Assembly (NCBI GenBank): GCA_965200115.1
Contig: OZ241336.1
Coordinates: 3,906,001-3,970,000, forward strand
Reading direction: 5' to 3'
DNA: 64,000 nucleotides
Source: JAPOUP01 sp026708635
GTDB taxonomy: Bacteria; Pseudomonadota; Alphaproteobacteria; Rhodobacterales; Rhodobacteraceae
Made by a program: the position numbers and the translations under genes. Positions 36,227 through 45,083 of the stretch are shown here, piece after piece; positions within the stretch are counted from its first letter, which is position 1, and every line of letters starts with the position of its first letter. Under the pieces are notes generated by a model, which was not told the origin of the DNA, did no database searches, and saw only the letters and a list, made by a program, of their open reading frames with translations.

Positions 36227-37446
36227 CAGACGCTCCCGCGAATATGCCGAGACGCCCTTCGGTCCTTCTTGCCGCTAACGCCCGCGAAGCGATCGAAAGC
36301 CTGCGCAAAGCGAGTTTGCGCACGGTTCTGGCCCTGATCGGGGTGATGATCGGAATATCGTCGGTCATTGCGATGGTTTCCCTAGGCGAGATCGCGAAAG
36401 AACAGGCCCGCAGGCAGTTCGAAGCGCTTGGCACGGATATTGTTGTAATCCGCCAGGAAAACATGGGCGGCGCCGTGACGATCGGCCTTGAGGATGCCTT
36501 GCTATTGGCGGAGACGGTCCCGTCGATCATACAGGCCGCGCCGATGACGTCCGGCTTTAGCCAGTTTCGCTTTGCCGGCAGATCGGCCGGACAGGGATCG
36601 CTTCTTGGTGTCACTCGATCCTTCGCGGACATACACAAGCTGTCGCTCCAGGCGGGTAGGTTCATTTCGGACCTGGATGTGGATAGGTATTTCTGTGTCA
36701 TCGGCTTCAATTTGGCGGAGGAGATGCGCGCTACGGGAGCTGGCCAAATCCTGGGGGAGATCATCGAAACCGAAGAGGGTCTATTCACGGTCGTTGGCGT
36801 GCTGGGCCATAAGCCGCCAAATTACGCGATACCGGTCCATCTTGACGTGGATAACTCCATCTTGGTTCCGGTCACCACGACGCAGAGATTCGGTTCGGAA
36901 CCCGGGATCGAGGTTATTGTAGCCCGGTCGGGTGAGGGCGTGCATCACGAGGACGCGGCTGAGGGCGTCCGGTCGTATTTCCGTCCGCGATCACCCGATT
37001 TGACGCTTAACATCGTCACCGCGAGGGAGCTTATCGCCCGGATGGAGGAGCAGATGGGGGTATTCGCCCTGTTGCTCGGCGCGGTGGGCAGCATTTCACT
37101 TGTCGTCGGCGGGATAGGGATCATGAACATTATGCTTGTTTCGGTCGCGGAACGACGCACTGAAATCGCCATTCGCCGCGCCTTGGGTGCCCGAAAGCGG
37201 GACGTCCGGATCCAGTTCCTTATAGAATCCGTTATCCTGACGATAGCCGGCGGCGTGCTTGGCATTTTGCTTGGCCTCGTCGCGACCTGGACGATCTGCC
37301 GTTTTACCAACTGGGAATTTCTGATTTCCGGAATTTCGGTGGTCAGCGGTCTTGGTACCTCGGTGGCGGTTGGACTGTTCTTTGGGCTCCAGCCCGCCCA
37401 CCAGGCATCCAAGCTCGATCCGATCGCCGGTCTTCAGGGAAAATGA
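36223..37446 (+). CDS. MacB-type ABC transporter permease (FtsX fold)
   Basis: The 407-residue protein begins with a helix (SLRTVLALIGVMIGISSVIA), has a large periplasmic domain of about 220 residues (MacB-PCD like), and then three C-terminal helices that include GAVGSISLVVGGIGIMNIML. The cytoplasmic motif VAERRTEIAIRRALGARKRD is the usual FtsX/MacB coupling helix, and ASKLDPIAGLQGK ends the protein. MacB transporters are mechanotransmitters that push substrates from the periplasm into TolC. Here ATPase and permease are separate genes rather than fused. GTG 36223 overlaps the ATPase stop. Confidence 0.9.
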   Translation: MTDAPANMPRRPSVLLAANAREAIESLRKASLRTVLALIGVMIGISSVIAMVSLGEIAKEQARRQFEALGTDIVVIRQENMGGAVTIGLEDALLLAETVPSIIQAAPMTSGFSQFRFAGRSAGQGSLLGVTRSFADIHKLSLQAGRFISDLDVDRYFCVIGFNLAEEMRATGAGQILGEIIETEEGLFTVVGVLGHKPPNYAIPVHLDVDNSILVPVTTTQRFGSEPGIEVIVARSGEGVHHEDAAEGVRSYFRPRSPDLTLNIVTARELIARMEEQMGVFALLLGAVGSISLVVGGIGIMNIMLVSVAERRTEIAIRRALGARKRDVRIQFLIESVILTIAGGVLGILLGLVATWTICRFTNWEFLISGISVVSGLGTSVAVGLFFGLQPAHQASKLDPIAGLQGK

Positions 37447-37521
37447 CGGGCCGCGCCATAAGGACGCGGTCCACTCAAGCGGGGAGTCACAATGGATCAG
37501 GGCTGCGGAAAGGGGCGGTCG

Positions 37522-37977
37522 TCAGCGCCATGCGCGGGAGACGCTCTCGGCGAGCGCCACCGCTTCCGCGGCGGCGTCCAGAGTCAGGAGAATGGAGGCA
37601 TGCCGGTTTCTGAAATTCCGCGCGGGCAACAGCGCTTCCAGACCGTCGAACGGGGCGTCAGGCACCGGGCCGTCAGACTTGAGCATCGCACTCAGCTGGT
37701 CCCGGGCCGTCTCCACCTCGGCTCTGGTGCGACCGATTACGTTGCGGCCCACAACCGACGCCGCGGCCTGGCCAAGAGCGCAGGCTTTTACATCCTGGCC
37801 GTATTCGCTTACCCGTCCGTCATCGCAGACAAGATCCACCGTGACGGTTGATCCACAAAGCGGCGAGCGTTTCCTGACCGTTGCCTGAGGATTTTCCAGC
37901 CGTTCAGTCAAGGGAATGTTTACGGAAAGCTCCAGGATTCGACCGGAGTACAGATTGATCAAGTCCATGTCGCTCAT
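37522..37977 (-). CDS. IscU/NifU-like iron-sulfur cluster scaffold protein
   Basis: The 151-residue protein has the NifU N-terminal fold: KRSPLCGSTVTVDLVCDDGR with Cys41 and VKACALGQAAASVVGRNVIG with Cys66. The position of the third canonical cysteine reads NRHASILLTLDA, without Cys, as I recall for this alphaproteobacterial subfamily. It may therefore serve as a scaffold or carrier distinct from the main IscU/SufU. ATG 37977 starts MSDMDLINLYSGR; the frame extends upstream into hisI territory without support. It is divergent from hisI with a 64-bp gap, so the two share a promoter region. Confidence 0.85.
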   Translation of the reverse strand: MSDMDLINLYSGRILELSVNIPLTERLENPQATVRKRSPLCGSTVTVDLVCDDGRVSEYGQDVKACALGQAAASVVGRNVIGRTRAEVETARDQLSAMLKSDGPVPDAPFDGLEALLPARNFRNRHASILLTLDAAAEAVALAESVSRAWR

Positions 37978-38041
37978 GGCTATTCCCATTCTGATGGATT
38001 CCCTACATAGGGTCATGGCTGTCCGAAGCAAAGGAAAACCA

Positions 38042-38401
38042 ATGCCGTTTGATCCCTCCACGCTTTCGTACGATATAAATGGGCTTATTCCGGTGATCGC
38101 CCAGGAGGATGGGACTGGAGCCGTGCTGATGCTGGCGTGGATGAACGCGGAAGCCGTGGCCCGAACGCTCGCGACGGGTAGGGTCACTTACTGGTCCAGG
38201 TCACGCCAAGCCTACTGGGTGAAGGGTGAAACCTCGGGACATACCCAGGAACTGGTGGACCTTCGGATTGACTGCGACAGGGATTGCCTGCTTGCGGTGG
38301 TGCGGCAGACAGGCCCGGCTTGCCATACGGGCCGGAAGAACTGTTTTTTCACCGCTGTTCGTGACGGGTGCGAGATGGAGATCGAGCAATCCGTTGGCTA
38401 G
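38042..38401 (+). CDS. hisI: Phosphoribosyl-AMP cyclohydrolase
   Basis: HisI opens the adenine ring of PR-AMP, step three of histidine synthesis. The 119-residue protein has MLAWMNAEAVARTLATGRVT, YWSRSRQAYWVKGETSGHTQ, and metal-binding residues in LRIDCDRDCLLAVVRQTGPA and CHTGRKNCFF. ATG 38042 follows AAGGA. HisE is not fused or adjacent. The nearby Fe-S scaffold gene is a frequent neighbour in Alphaproteobacteria. Confidence 0.94.
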   Translation: MPFDPSTLSYDINGLIPVIAQEDGTGAVLMLAWMNAEAVARTLATGRVTYWSRSRQAYWVKGETSGHTQELVDLRIDCDRDCLLAVVRQTGPACHTGRKNCFFTAVRDGCEMEIEQSVG

Positions 38402-38653
38402 GGGTTTGATTCACTCATTGAACGACAAGACACCTGTTGCCCGGTTTGGGGGTACGGCATGGTCTCAATGTTAAGCCGTTTCCTGCCCTCACTGCCTTTT
38501 GTTCTTGAGAATCGCCAACCGGCAACATGGTAGGAATTCGGAGGGTATCATGGAGATCATCAACCTGCAGAGCCGTGCCAGCCATGCCAAACCCTATAAA
38601 GTGCGGCAGGTCCGCCAGCTGATTCTGAAATACAGACTGGGAGGAGATGACCG

Positions 38654-38866
38654 ATGCACAAGTACGAGATCATTCTCTACTGGAGCAATGAAGATCATAC
38701 ATTTATCGCCGCGGCGCCCGAGTTGCCAGGGTGTCTGGCGCACGGCGACGATCAGGAAACAGCGTTGCGGAATGTCAATGATGCGATACAATTCTGGATC
38801 GAACGGGCGCAGGAGCTGGGACGGGCGGTCCCGCAGCCAAAGGGCGAGCGCCTCATGTTCGCGTAA
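38654..38866 (+). CDS. HicB-family antitoxin-like protein, without adjacent HicA
   Basis: The 70-residue protein matches the HicB partial RNase H fold: YEIILYWSNEDHTFIAAAPE, LPGCLAHGDDQETALRNVND, and AIQFWIERAQELGRAVPQPK. HicB proteins normally neutralise the HicA mRNA interferase. GGAGGAGATGACC precedes the start. No HicA-like dsRNA-binding ORF is seen on either side; the short frame at 38550 upstream (MEIINLQSRASHAKPYKVRQ) does not resemble HicA and overlaps this gene. It may be an orphan antitoxin or a solitary HicB-like protein. Confidence 0.85.
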   Translation: MHKYEIILYWSNEDHTFIAAAPELPGCLAHGDDQETALRNVNDAIQFWIERAQELGRAVPQPKGERLMFA

Positions 38867-38960
38867 GCTGAGGAGTTCCTCCGGCCGGTGATATGCTGCC
38901 AGAGACCAATAGACAGACGGGTATCTATAGAGAATTGAGACTCTCATCGCCTCTGATTGA

Positions 38961-39116
38961 GACTTTGGCCAGCAGATGCATATCCTGCCGCAAGGCTTCC
39001 ACGGTCCGGAGCACATCGGCGATGTGGCCGCGTTCACCTACCCGGAAGGCACCGCAATGATCTCGGGCGATGTGTTTGACACCGCAGCGGGCGCGAAGGC
39101 CCGTTTCCCGGCCTAA
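38961..39116 (+). pseudogene. C-terminal fragment resembling a short-chain dehydrogenase
   Basis: A 51-codon open stretch without a proper start reads GPEHIGDVAAFTYPEGTAMI, then SGDVFDTAAGAKARFPA and a TAA. It looks like the end of an SDR-type enzyme (the PEDIG...AFL...MITG...D pattern), lacking the first 200 residues. An intact SDR gene follows 30 bp downstream, so a deleted tandem pair is possible. The assignment rests on a short motif only. Confidence 0.4.
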
Positions 39117-39146
39117 ACATCCAACAATCAAAGGTAAAATAGAACA

Positions 39147-39956
39147 ATGACAATCCTGATCACCGGCGCCTCTACCGGCATTGGCAAAGCGACGGCAAAG
39201 TACTTCCAGTCGCAGGGCTGGAACGTCATGGCGACCATGCGCAAACCCGAAAACGGGTCGGAACTGGCCGCGCTCGAAAATGTTGTCGTCACGCGACTTG
39301 ATGTGACCGATCCCGCCTCGGTCGAGGCGGCGGTCGCCGCGACGCTTGACGCCTTTGGCGGCATTGACGTGCTGCTCAACAATGCCGGATACGGCGCTTA
39401 CGGCCCGCTCGAGAACTTCGACATGGATCGCATCCGCCGCCAGTTCGACACGAACGTCATCGGTTTGCTGGAGGTGACCAAAGCTGTCCTGCCGCATATG
39501 CGCGCCAAAAGGTCCGGCACCATAGTCAACATCAGTTCCATCGGGGGGCAGATGACCTTCCCGCTAGGCACGCTCTATCATGGCACTAAATTCGCCGTGG
39601 AAGGCATGTCCGAAGCCCTGCACTATGAACTTGAGGCCATCGGTGTAAAGGTCAAGATCGTCGAGCCCGGCATGATCGCGACGGATTTTGGTGGACGTAG
39701 CTTCGACTTCGCCAACGAGCCGGCTATCAAGGAATATCAGGGCGTTGTCGGCGCGATGATGAGCTCCATGGCAAACCAGGCATTCCCGCCATCGCCTCCG
39801 GAACTGGTGGCCGAGGTTATCTGGACCGCGGTCACCGACGGTACGACAACTCTGCGCTACCGCGCGGGCCAGGACGCGGAAATCCTGCTGACGAACCGCA
39901 AAGCCGCGGATGACGCTACCTTTATCGGCGGCATCAAGGAGCGGATGGGCCTGTAA
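39147..39956 (+). CDS. Short-chain dehydrogenase/reductase
   Basis: The 269-residue protein is a classical SDR. Cofactor motif TILITGASTGIGKATAKYF, LDVTDPASV (Asp at the adenine ring), NNAGYGAYGPL, the catalytic Ser in VNISSIGGQMTF, and Tyr/Lys in LYHGTKFAVEGM are all present. The PGMIATDFGGRSFDF region is typical of the SDR family that acts on ketones, retinoids or other hydrophobic alcohols. The substrate cannot be inferred. The RBS is weak (AAGGTAAAATAGAACA upstream). Confidence 0.92.
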   Translation: MTILITGASTGIGKATAKYFQSQGWNVMATMRKPENGSELAALENVVVTRLDVTDPASVEAAVAATLDAFGGIDVLLNNAGYGAYGPLENFDMDRIRRQFDTNVIGLLEVTKAVLPHMRAKRSGTIVNISSIGGQMTFPLGTLYHGTKFAVEGMSEALHYELEAIGVKVKIVEPGMIATDFGGRSFDFANEPAIKEYQGVVGAMMSSMANQAFPPSPPELVAEVIWTAVTDGTTTLRYRAGQDAEILLTNRKAADDATFIGGIKERMGL

Positions 39957-39959
39957 ACC

Positions 39960-40243
39960 AAAGGGGCCTTCCCGGCGCAATGCAACAGTGCGCCAGGATG
40001 GCCATTCCTGCCACGCATGTCGGATACAACGACCGGACCTGTCTTCGGTGCGCCCGGCACCGGTTTCGTTTGTAGTACGGATCAGGGTGATTGCCGATGG
40101 CGCTGCGGATGGCTTCCGGAAAGTCCGAGCCGTAAGCGCCCCTCGAACCATTCCCGCGCCTTTTCGTCGTTTGGGAACATTTTGATGAGTTGCGGGAGGC
40201 TGATTCCTTCGCGGAAATGCTTGCCGGGCGCCTAGAATGCCAT
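39960..40243 (-). pseudogene. IS1595-family transposase N-terminal remnant
   Basis: On the minus strand an ATG at 40243, preceded by GGAAGGAATC, reads M-A-F-stop, then APGKHFREGISLPQLIKMFP and NDEKAREWFEGR. This is the start of an ISXO2/IS1595-type transposase (consensus MAxKAPGKHxREGISL), with the expected Lys codon turned to TAG at 40232-40234. Beyond about 40100 the frame shifts. Pieces like PYYKRNRCRAHRRQ recall the zinc-finger segment MPYRCRxC. The DDE domain is gone. It fills the gap between the SDR gene and gluQRS. Confidence 0.65.
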
Positions 40244-40331
40244 CTGATTCCTTCCGTTGTGCCCCGGCTCCATTCCGGGCGAAACCCCGCCGTCAGTGCG
40301 TGAATCCATCATTATCCCGTCCGGCCTGAAA

Positions 40332-41261
40332 TCACCCGGCCATGCGTCGCACTTCCTGTGATGTCAGGCCATCCTCACGGTATCTCGCAAGGGACCGAGC
40401 GTCATCCCGTTTCGCAAGACGCTTACCCGATTCATCCCGAACCAGCGGATGGTGGAAGTAGGTCGGGCGGGGCAGGGCGAGCAAATCCTGCAGCAGGACA
40501 TGCAGGAATGTCGCTTCAAACAGATCCTCTCCCCGGACAACTTCCGTAACCCCTTGCTCTGCATCGTCGACGACGACCGCCAAATGGTAACTGGTGCCAA
40601 TGTCCCTGCGCGCCAGAACGATGTCTCCGATCCGTGACCGAGTCGCTTCCTTCATTATCCGATGGATTCCCGTGCGTATCGGACCGACTTCCGTGAAGGC
40701 CAATAAACCCGGCGATGGTGCCGCACGCGCGATACGGTTGGAGCCAGAGGCCCGCTTATTCATTCGAGCGGGCGATGCCGCCGCAGTGGTTCTTCCGACG
40801 AGATCCAGCGCGGATGCGACATTGAGTCGAATCGAATCCTGTGCGCCGGCATCGCTCATCGACCGAAAGCGGCAGGTTCCCGGATAGACCGGGCCTCCGG
40901 AGCCATCACCACGCGAATCTTCCTGCGGCGCGGACAGCGCGGTACGAATGTCGCGGCGGGAACATCGGCAGGGGTAGCAGACTCCCATCGCGATCAGTTG
41001 ATCAAGCGCCTCACGGTATGAGGAAAGCCGATCCGACTGGCGTAATACAGGTTCAGGCCAGTCAAGGCCAAGCCAGCGCAGATCCTCGAATATCCTGTTT
41101 TCCCAATGCGGCTTCGAACGGATCGGATCAATGTCCTCGATACGCAGAATGAATTTTCCGCCGTTGGCCCTGGCCTGATCCGACGCGGTAATCGCTGAAA
41201 AAGCGTGGCCGAGATGCAATGGCCCGGTCGGACTTGGGGCGAAACGAGTAATATAGTTCAT
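40332..41261 (-). CDS. gluQRS: Glutamyl-Q tRNA(Asp) synthetase
   Basis: The 309-residue protein is a truncated GluRS paralogue that glutamylates queuosine-34 of tRNA-Asp. The HIGH-like motif is APSPTGPLHLGHAFSAI and the KMSKS-like motif is GKRLAKRDDARSL. The zinc site CYPCRCSRRDI pairs with YPGTC. The anticodon-binding domain is absent, as expected for this family. Residues 160-190 (GRTTAAASPARMNKRASGSN) form a Ser/Arg-rich insertion of unknown role. It lies about 440 bp from gyrA on the same strand. Confidence 0.92.
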   Translation of the reverse strand: MNYITRFAPSPTGPLHLGHAFSAITASDQARANGGKFILRIEDIDPIRSKPHWENRIFEDLRWLGLDWPEPVLRQSDRLSSYREALDQLIAMGVCYPCRCSRRDIRTALSAPQEDSRGDGSGGPVYPGTCRFRSMSDAGAQDSIRLNVASALDLVGRTTAAASPARMNKRASGSNRIARAAPSPGLLAFTEVGPIRTGIHRIMKEATRSRIGDIVLARRDIGTSYHLAVVVDDAEQGVTEVVRGEDLFEATFLHVLLQDLLALPRPTYFHHPLVRDESGKRLAKRDDARSLARYREDGLTSQEVRRMAG

Positions 41262-41698
41262 TTTTCAGATACTTACATGATGATTCGTAATCTTTCCCGC
41301 AATCTCGGGAACCCGCGGCACCCGCGAAAGTCCGGTCCAGGAATAGCGCAGCGAGGAATCCAGTGGCATCGAACGGTCCCCAAAGTCATCCATCCGGGCA
41401 CGGGATAGCGGCGAACCGTTTCGGGAAAGCGCGATCATGGCCAATGGTGCGGCAATTATTGAACCGCTGGCTGATCCGGGAAGACCCGACCTTGATCCAG
41501 CGTCCAGCAGGCACCTTCGTGGGAAGGGCGCGGATCTGACGGCACCCGGAAACCCACGGCCCCAGATCAATATGATCGGAGTCATGTGGCCGGAGAATCG
41601 GGGCACGACTTCCTTCAGGCACTGAGGCCCGAAAGGGACGATCCGGTCCATGGATCGCCATAGACCATCGCCCGATAACCGGAATCCGTTCTGGCGCG
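41262..41698. other. Region between gyrA and gluQRS, no clear gene
   Basis: Minus-strand frames (for example 41265-41651, 128 codons) have no ribosome site and no recognised family. coaD or a peptidyl-prolyl isomerase gene, often downstream of gyrA in this class, is not here. I see no clear terminator. Confidence 0.4.
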
Positions 41699-44416
41699 TC
41701 AGATATGTACGCCGTTTTCCCCTTTATCGGCATCCAGGTCCTTAGGGTTTTCGTCACTCTCGGCGATCCGGGCTACGGACACGACCTCCTCGTCTTCCGC
41801 GGTGTTGAAAACCCTCACACCGCCGCCGATTCGGGACTGGAAGGAAATTCCGTCGACCGGGCAGCGAATTGACTGGCCAGCGGATGTGACAAGCATGATC
41901 TGGTCGTCAGCATTTACCGGGAAAGACGCCACAAGCCTGCCTCCGCGCATGTCCCTGTCGATCGCCCTGACACCCTGTCCGCCACGGCCGCGCACCGGAT
42001 AGTCATGCGATGAACTCACCTTTCCCAGCCCCTTTGCCGTGATCGTCAGGATTAAGTCCTCCGCCCGCATCATTTCCTCATACCGTTTCAGTGGAATCTC
42101 CAAATCGACCGTCACCGGATCATCCTCACTGTTTTCCGGGCCGTCCGTTATGCCTTCAACCGCGCGACGCCTCCTAAGGAACGCGGTTCGCTCGTCAGGA
42201 CTTGCCATAAAGTGGCGGATCACAGCCATGGAGACTACGGAATCGCCGTCCGCTAGCCGAATCCCCCGAACGCCGGTCGAGTTGCGTCCCTTGAATACCC
42301 TCACTTCCGTGGCGGGAAAGCGGACGGTGCGGCCGCCCGCGGTGACGAGCATTACATCATCCTCTTTCGCGCAGATGCGTGCGTTGACCAAAGATACGTC
42401 CTCGGGAAGTTTCATCGCGATCTTTCCATTGGCGAGTACGTTGGTGAAATCGCCCAAAGCATTGCGCCGCACGTCGCCTGCGCTGGTCGCGAACACGATC
42501 TGGAGATCATCCCACTCCGGCTCCGGCTTGTCGACGGGCATGATGGCCGCGACCGAGACGCCCGGGGATATCGGCAGGATGTTGACCACGGCCTTTCCCT
42601 TGGCGGTGCGGCCACCTTGCGGAAGCCGCCAGGTCTTTAGTCTGTAGACCATTCCATCCGTAGTGAAAAACAGTAGCTGCGTGTGGGTGTTTGCGACGAA
42701 AAGCGTCGTGACCGTATCCTCCTCCTTCGTCGCCATTCCACTGAGGCCCTTACCGCCACGACGCTGGCTGCGGTATTCCGCCAGGGAGGTGCGTTTGATG
42801 TATCCGCTCGCCGTTACGGTGACGACCATATCCTCCCGCTCGATGAGATCCTCGTCCTCCACGTCTCCAGCCCATTCGACGATCTCGGTGCGTCGGGGCA
42901 CCGCGAAACGATCCTTCACCTCACGGAGCTCGTCCGAAATGATGGACATGATACGGGCCCGTGAGCGAAGGATATCAAGATATTCCTTGATTTGGGCAGC
43001 GAGTTCCTCCAGCTCGGTGGTGACCTCGCGGACCCCGATCTGGGTAAGGCGCTGCAGCCGTAGGTCGAGGATGGCGCGCGCCTGGCTCACGGAGAGATTG
43101 TAGGTTCCGTCTTCGTTGATCGTGTGACTGGGGTCATCGATCAGTCTGATGAAATCGGCGATCTCGGCTGCCGGCCAGCGGCGTTCCATCAATCTGTTCC
43201 GGGCCTCCGCCGCGTCCGCACTCGCGCGGATTGTGGTGACGACCTCGTCTACATTGCTCACCGCGACGGCCAGCCCGCATAGAACGTGTGACCGTTCACG
43301 GGCCTTTCGTAGTTCGAAGGCCGTGCGCCTGGCAACGACTTCCTCCCGAAACTGTATGAAATAATTCAGGAAATCCCGCAGGGTGAGCTGTTCGGGACGA
43401 CCGCCGCTCAATGCCAGCATGTTACAGCCGAAACTCGTCTGCATTTTCGTGAAGCGGTAAAGCTGGTTAAGCACCACGTCAGGCGTGGCATCGCGCTTCA
43501 ATTCAATGACCACGCGGACTCCGACCCGGTCGGACTCGTCCTGGACGTGCGATATCCCGTCCAGTTTCTTTTCCCTGGCGAGTTCGGCGATCTGCTCGAC
43601 GAGCCTGGCCTTGTTGACCTGGTAGGGGACCTCGTCAATGATGATCGCCGCACGATCCTTGCGAACGTTCTCGATCCGGGACTTTGCGCGGACAATTACG
43701 CTGCCCCGGCCCTCGCAATAGGCGCGCCGCGAGCCCGACCGTCCGAGTATGGTCCCTCCGGTCGGGAAATCGGGACCGGGGACGTATTCCATCAGCTGGA
43801 TGGAGTCGAGATCCGGATTGTCGATTAGCGCCAACGTGGCGTCAACGACCTCTCCAAGATTGTGAGGCGGAATATTGGTCGCCATGCCAACCGCGATCCC
43901 GCCGGCTCCGTTGACCAGCATGTTCGGGAACCGTGCGGGCAGGACTGTCGGTTCGCGATCCTTTCCGTCATAATTATCTTGGAAGTCAACGGTTTCCTTG
44001 TCAATGTCATCCAGCAGGAATTCCGCCGGGTCTGCCATGCGGACTTCCGTGTAGCGCATGGCAGCGGAATTATCGCCGTCCATCGATCCGAAGTTGCCCT
44101 GGCCGTCGAGCAGCGGCAGGGACATCGAGAAATCCTGGGCCATCCGCACGAGCGCGTCATATATCGCCTGGTCGCCATGTGGATGGTATTTTCCCATCAC
44201 GTCACCGACAGGACGCGCGGACTTCCTGTAAGGCTTGTCATGCGTGTTTCCGGTCTCATGCATGGCGAAGAGAATCCGCCGATGAACCGGCTTGAGCCCG
44301 TCACGCAGGTCCGGAATCGCGCGGCTGACGATCACGCTCATCGCATAGTCGAGGTAGCTCGACCTCATCTCATCGGCGATGGAAACCGCCGATCCGAGAC
44401 GCGGTATGCCGTCCAT
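41699..44416 (-). CDS. gyrA: DNA gyrase subunit A
   Basis: GyrA is the DNA breaking-rejoining subunit of gyrase. ATG 44416 follows AAGGGAG with 7-nt spacing. It also puts the family's key residues exactly at E. coli numbers: active-site Tyr122 in AAMRYTEVRM and Asp82/Asp87 in YHPHGDQAIYD. A GTG at 44458 adds 14 residues and is less likely. Position 83, Ser in E. coli, is Gln here. The C-terminal beta-pinwheel includes the GyrA box-like QRRGGKG. The length (905) is normal. The last codons are acidic (DADKGENG). Confidence 0.94.
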   Translation of the reverse strand: MDGIPRLGSAVSIADEMRSSYLDYAMSVIVSRAIPDLRDGLKPVHRRILFAMHETGNTHDKPYRKSARPVGDVMGKYHPHGDQAIYDALVRMAQDFSMSLPLLDGQGNFGSMDGDNSAAMRYTEVRMADPAEFLLDDIDKETVDFQDNYDGKDREPTVLPARFPNMLVNGAGGIAVGMATNIPPHNLGEVVDATLALIDNPDLDSIQLMEYVPGPDFPTGGTILGRSGSRRAYCEGRGSVIVRAKSRIENVRKDRAAIIIDEVPYQVNKARLVEQIAELAREKKLDGISHVQDESDRVGVRVVIELKRDATPDVVLNQLYRFTKMQTSFGCNMLALSGGRPEQLTLRDFLNYFIQFREEVVARRTAFELRKARERSHVLCGLAVAVSNVDEVVTTIRASADAAEARNRLMERRWPAAEIADFIRLIDDPSHTINEDGTYNLSVSQARAILDLRLQRLTQIGVREVTTELEELAAQIKEYLDILRSRARIMSIISDELREVKDRFAVPRRTEIVEWAGDVEDEDLIEREDMVVTVTASGYIKRTSLAEYRSQRRGGKGLSGMATKEEDTVTTLFVANTHTQLLFFTTDGMVYRLKTWRLPQGGRTAKGKAVVNILPISPGVSVAAIMPVDKPEPEWDDLQIVFATSAGDVRRNALGDFTNVLANGKIAMKLPEDVSLVNARICAKEDDVMLVTAGGRTVRFPATEVRVFKGRNSTGVRGIRLADGDSVVSMAVIRHFMASPDERTAFLRRRRAVEGITDGPENSEDDPVTVDLEIPLKRYEEMMRAEDLILTITAKGLGKVSSSHDYPVRGRGGQGVRAIDRDMRGGRLVASFPVNADDQIMLVTSAGQSIRCPVDGISFQSRIGGGVRVFNTAEDEEVVSVARIAESDENPKDLDADKGENGVHI

Positions 44417-44647
44417 GGATTCTCCCTTATCTTCAGGGATTTCCGTTGTATCGTTCACTGACCTGCCCGCTCAATTACCTGGTCCCATATATGGTTGTCC
44501 GGCAGAATACCGCACACGCATATATGGTGCAATGCGCATCGCACAATATGAGCAGCCATCGAAAATGAGTGATAACACACTGTTTTTGTTGAAATCCTAA
44601 GGAACTTGGGCAAGAATGTCTATTTAGAGGCAAACGGGAGACATGCG

Positions 44648-44917
44648 ATGGCCCGATCGGAAACGGAACTCATGCTTGATGGATATGGATTGACGACAGC
44701 GGAAATCTTCTATCGGATGCCGGATTACCTGAACGTCCTGAACTCGTTCATCTGGCAGGATTACGACCTGGCCCCGAAGCATCCGAAGCTATGCGGGTTC
44801 ATAAAGTTCTGGAAAGAGGAAATCGAAGGGCCCCTGCATTCGGTGCGTTTCAGCCACCGCAGGATGATCAGCCCCGGATCGTGGCGGAACGTGGTTGGGG
44901 AATTCACCGTGCACTGA
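44648..44917 (+). CDS. usg: Usg-family protein
   Basis: The 89-residue protein matches the Usg family: LMLDGYGLTTAEIFYRMPDY, LNVLNSFIWQDYDLAPKHPK and FWKEEIEGPLHSVRFSH. Usg proteins are small conserved proteins of Alphaproteobacteria with unknown function, first noted near tryptophan genes. The start at 44648 is preceded by GGGAG. It is divergent from gyrA across about 190-230 bp of A+T-richer DNA that should carry both promoters. Confidence 0.85.
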   Translation: MARSETELMLDGYGLTTAEIFYRMPDYLNVLNSFIWQDYDLAPKHPKLCGFIKFWKEEIEGPLHSVRFSHRRMISPGSWRNVVGEFTVH

Positions 44918-45083
44918 CATGTGAGGACGTTGTGTGGCCCGCCGGCGCAATGAATTTAGGACGGGAGCCGGGCGGGCTGGACAGCCATGTGCGTGGGCGG
45001 GAAGTGACTGCCGCAAAGAGCCGTGTATCACGGGTTTCCGTGCCCTTAGGCGATCCGGGGGCGGTGGGCTGGCTCCAGCCAAG

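Noticed and set aside
37522..37977. Missing third cysteine in the IscU-like protein as loss of function
   Set aside because: The NRHASILL form appears to be normal for this alphaproteobacterial subfamily, so it is not evidence of decay.
38550..38891. Small ORF upstream of hicB as a HicA toxin
   Set aside because: Its sequence (MEIINLQSRASHAK...) lacks the HicA dsRBD-like pattern and the frame overlaps the real HicB gene in another frame.
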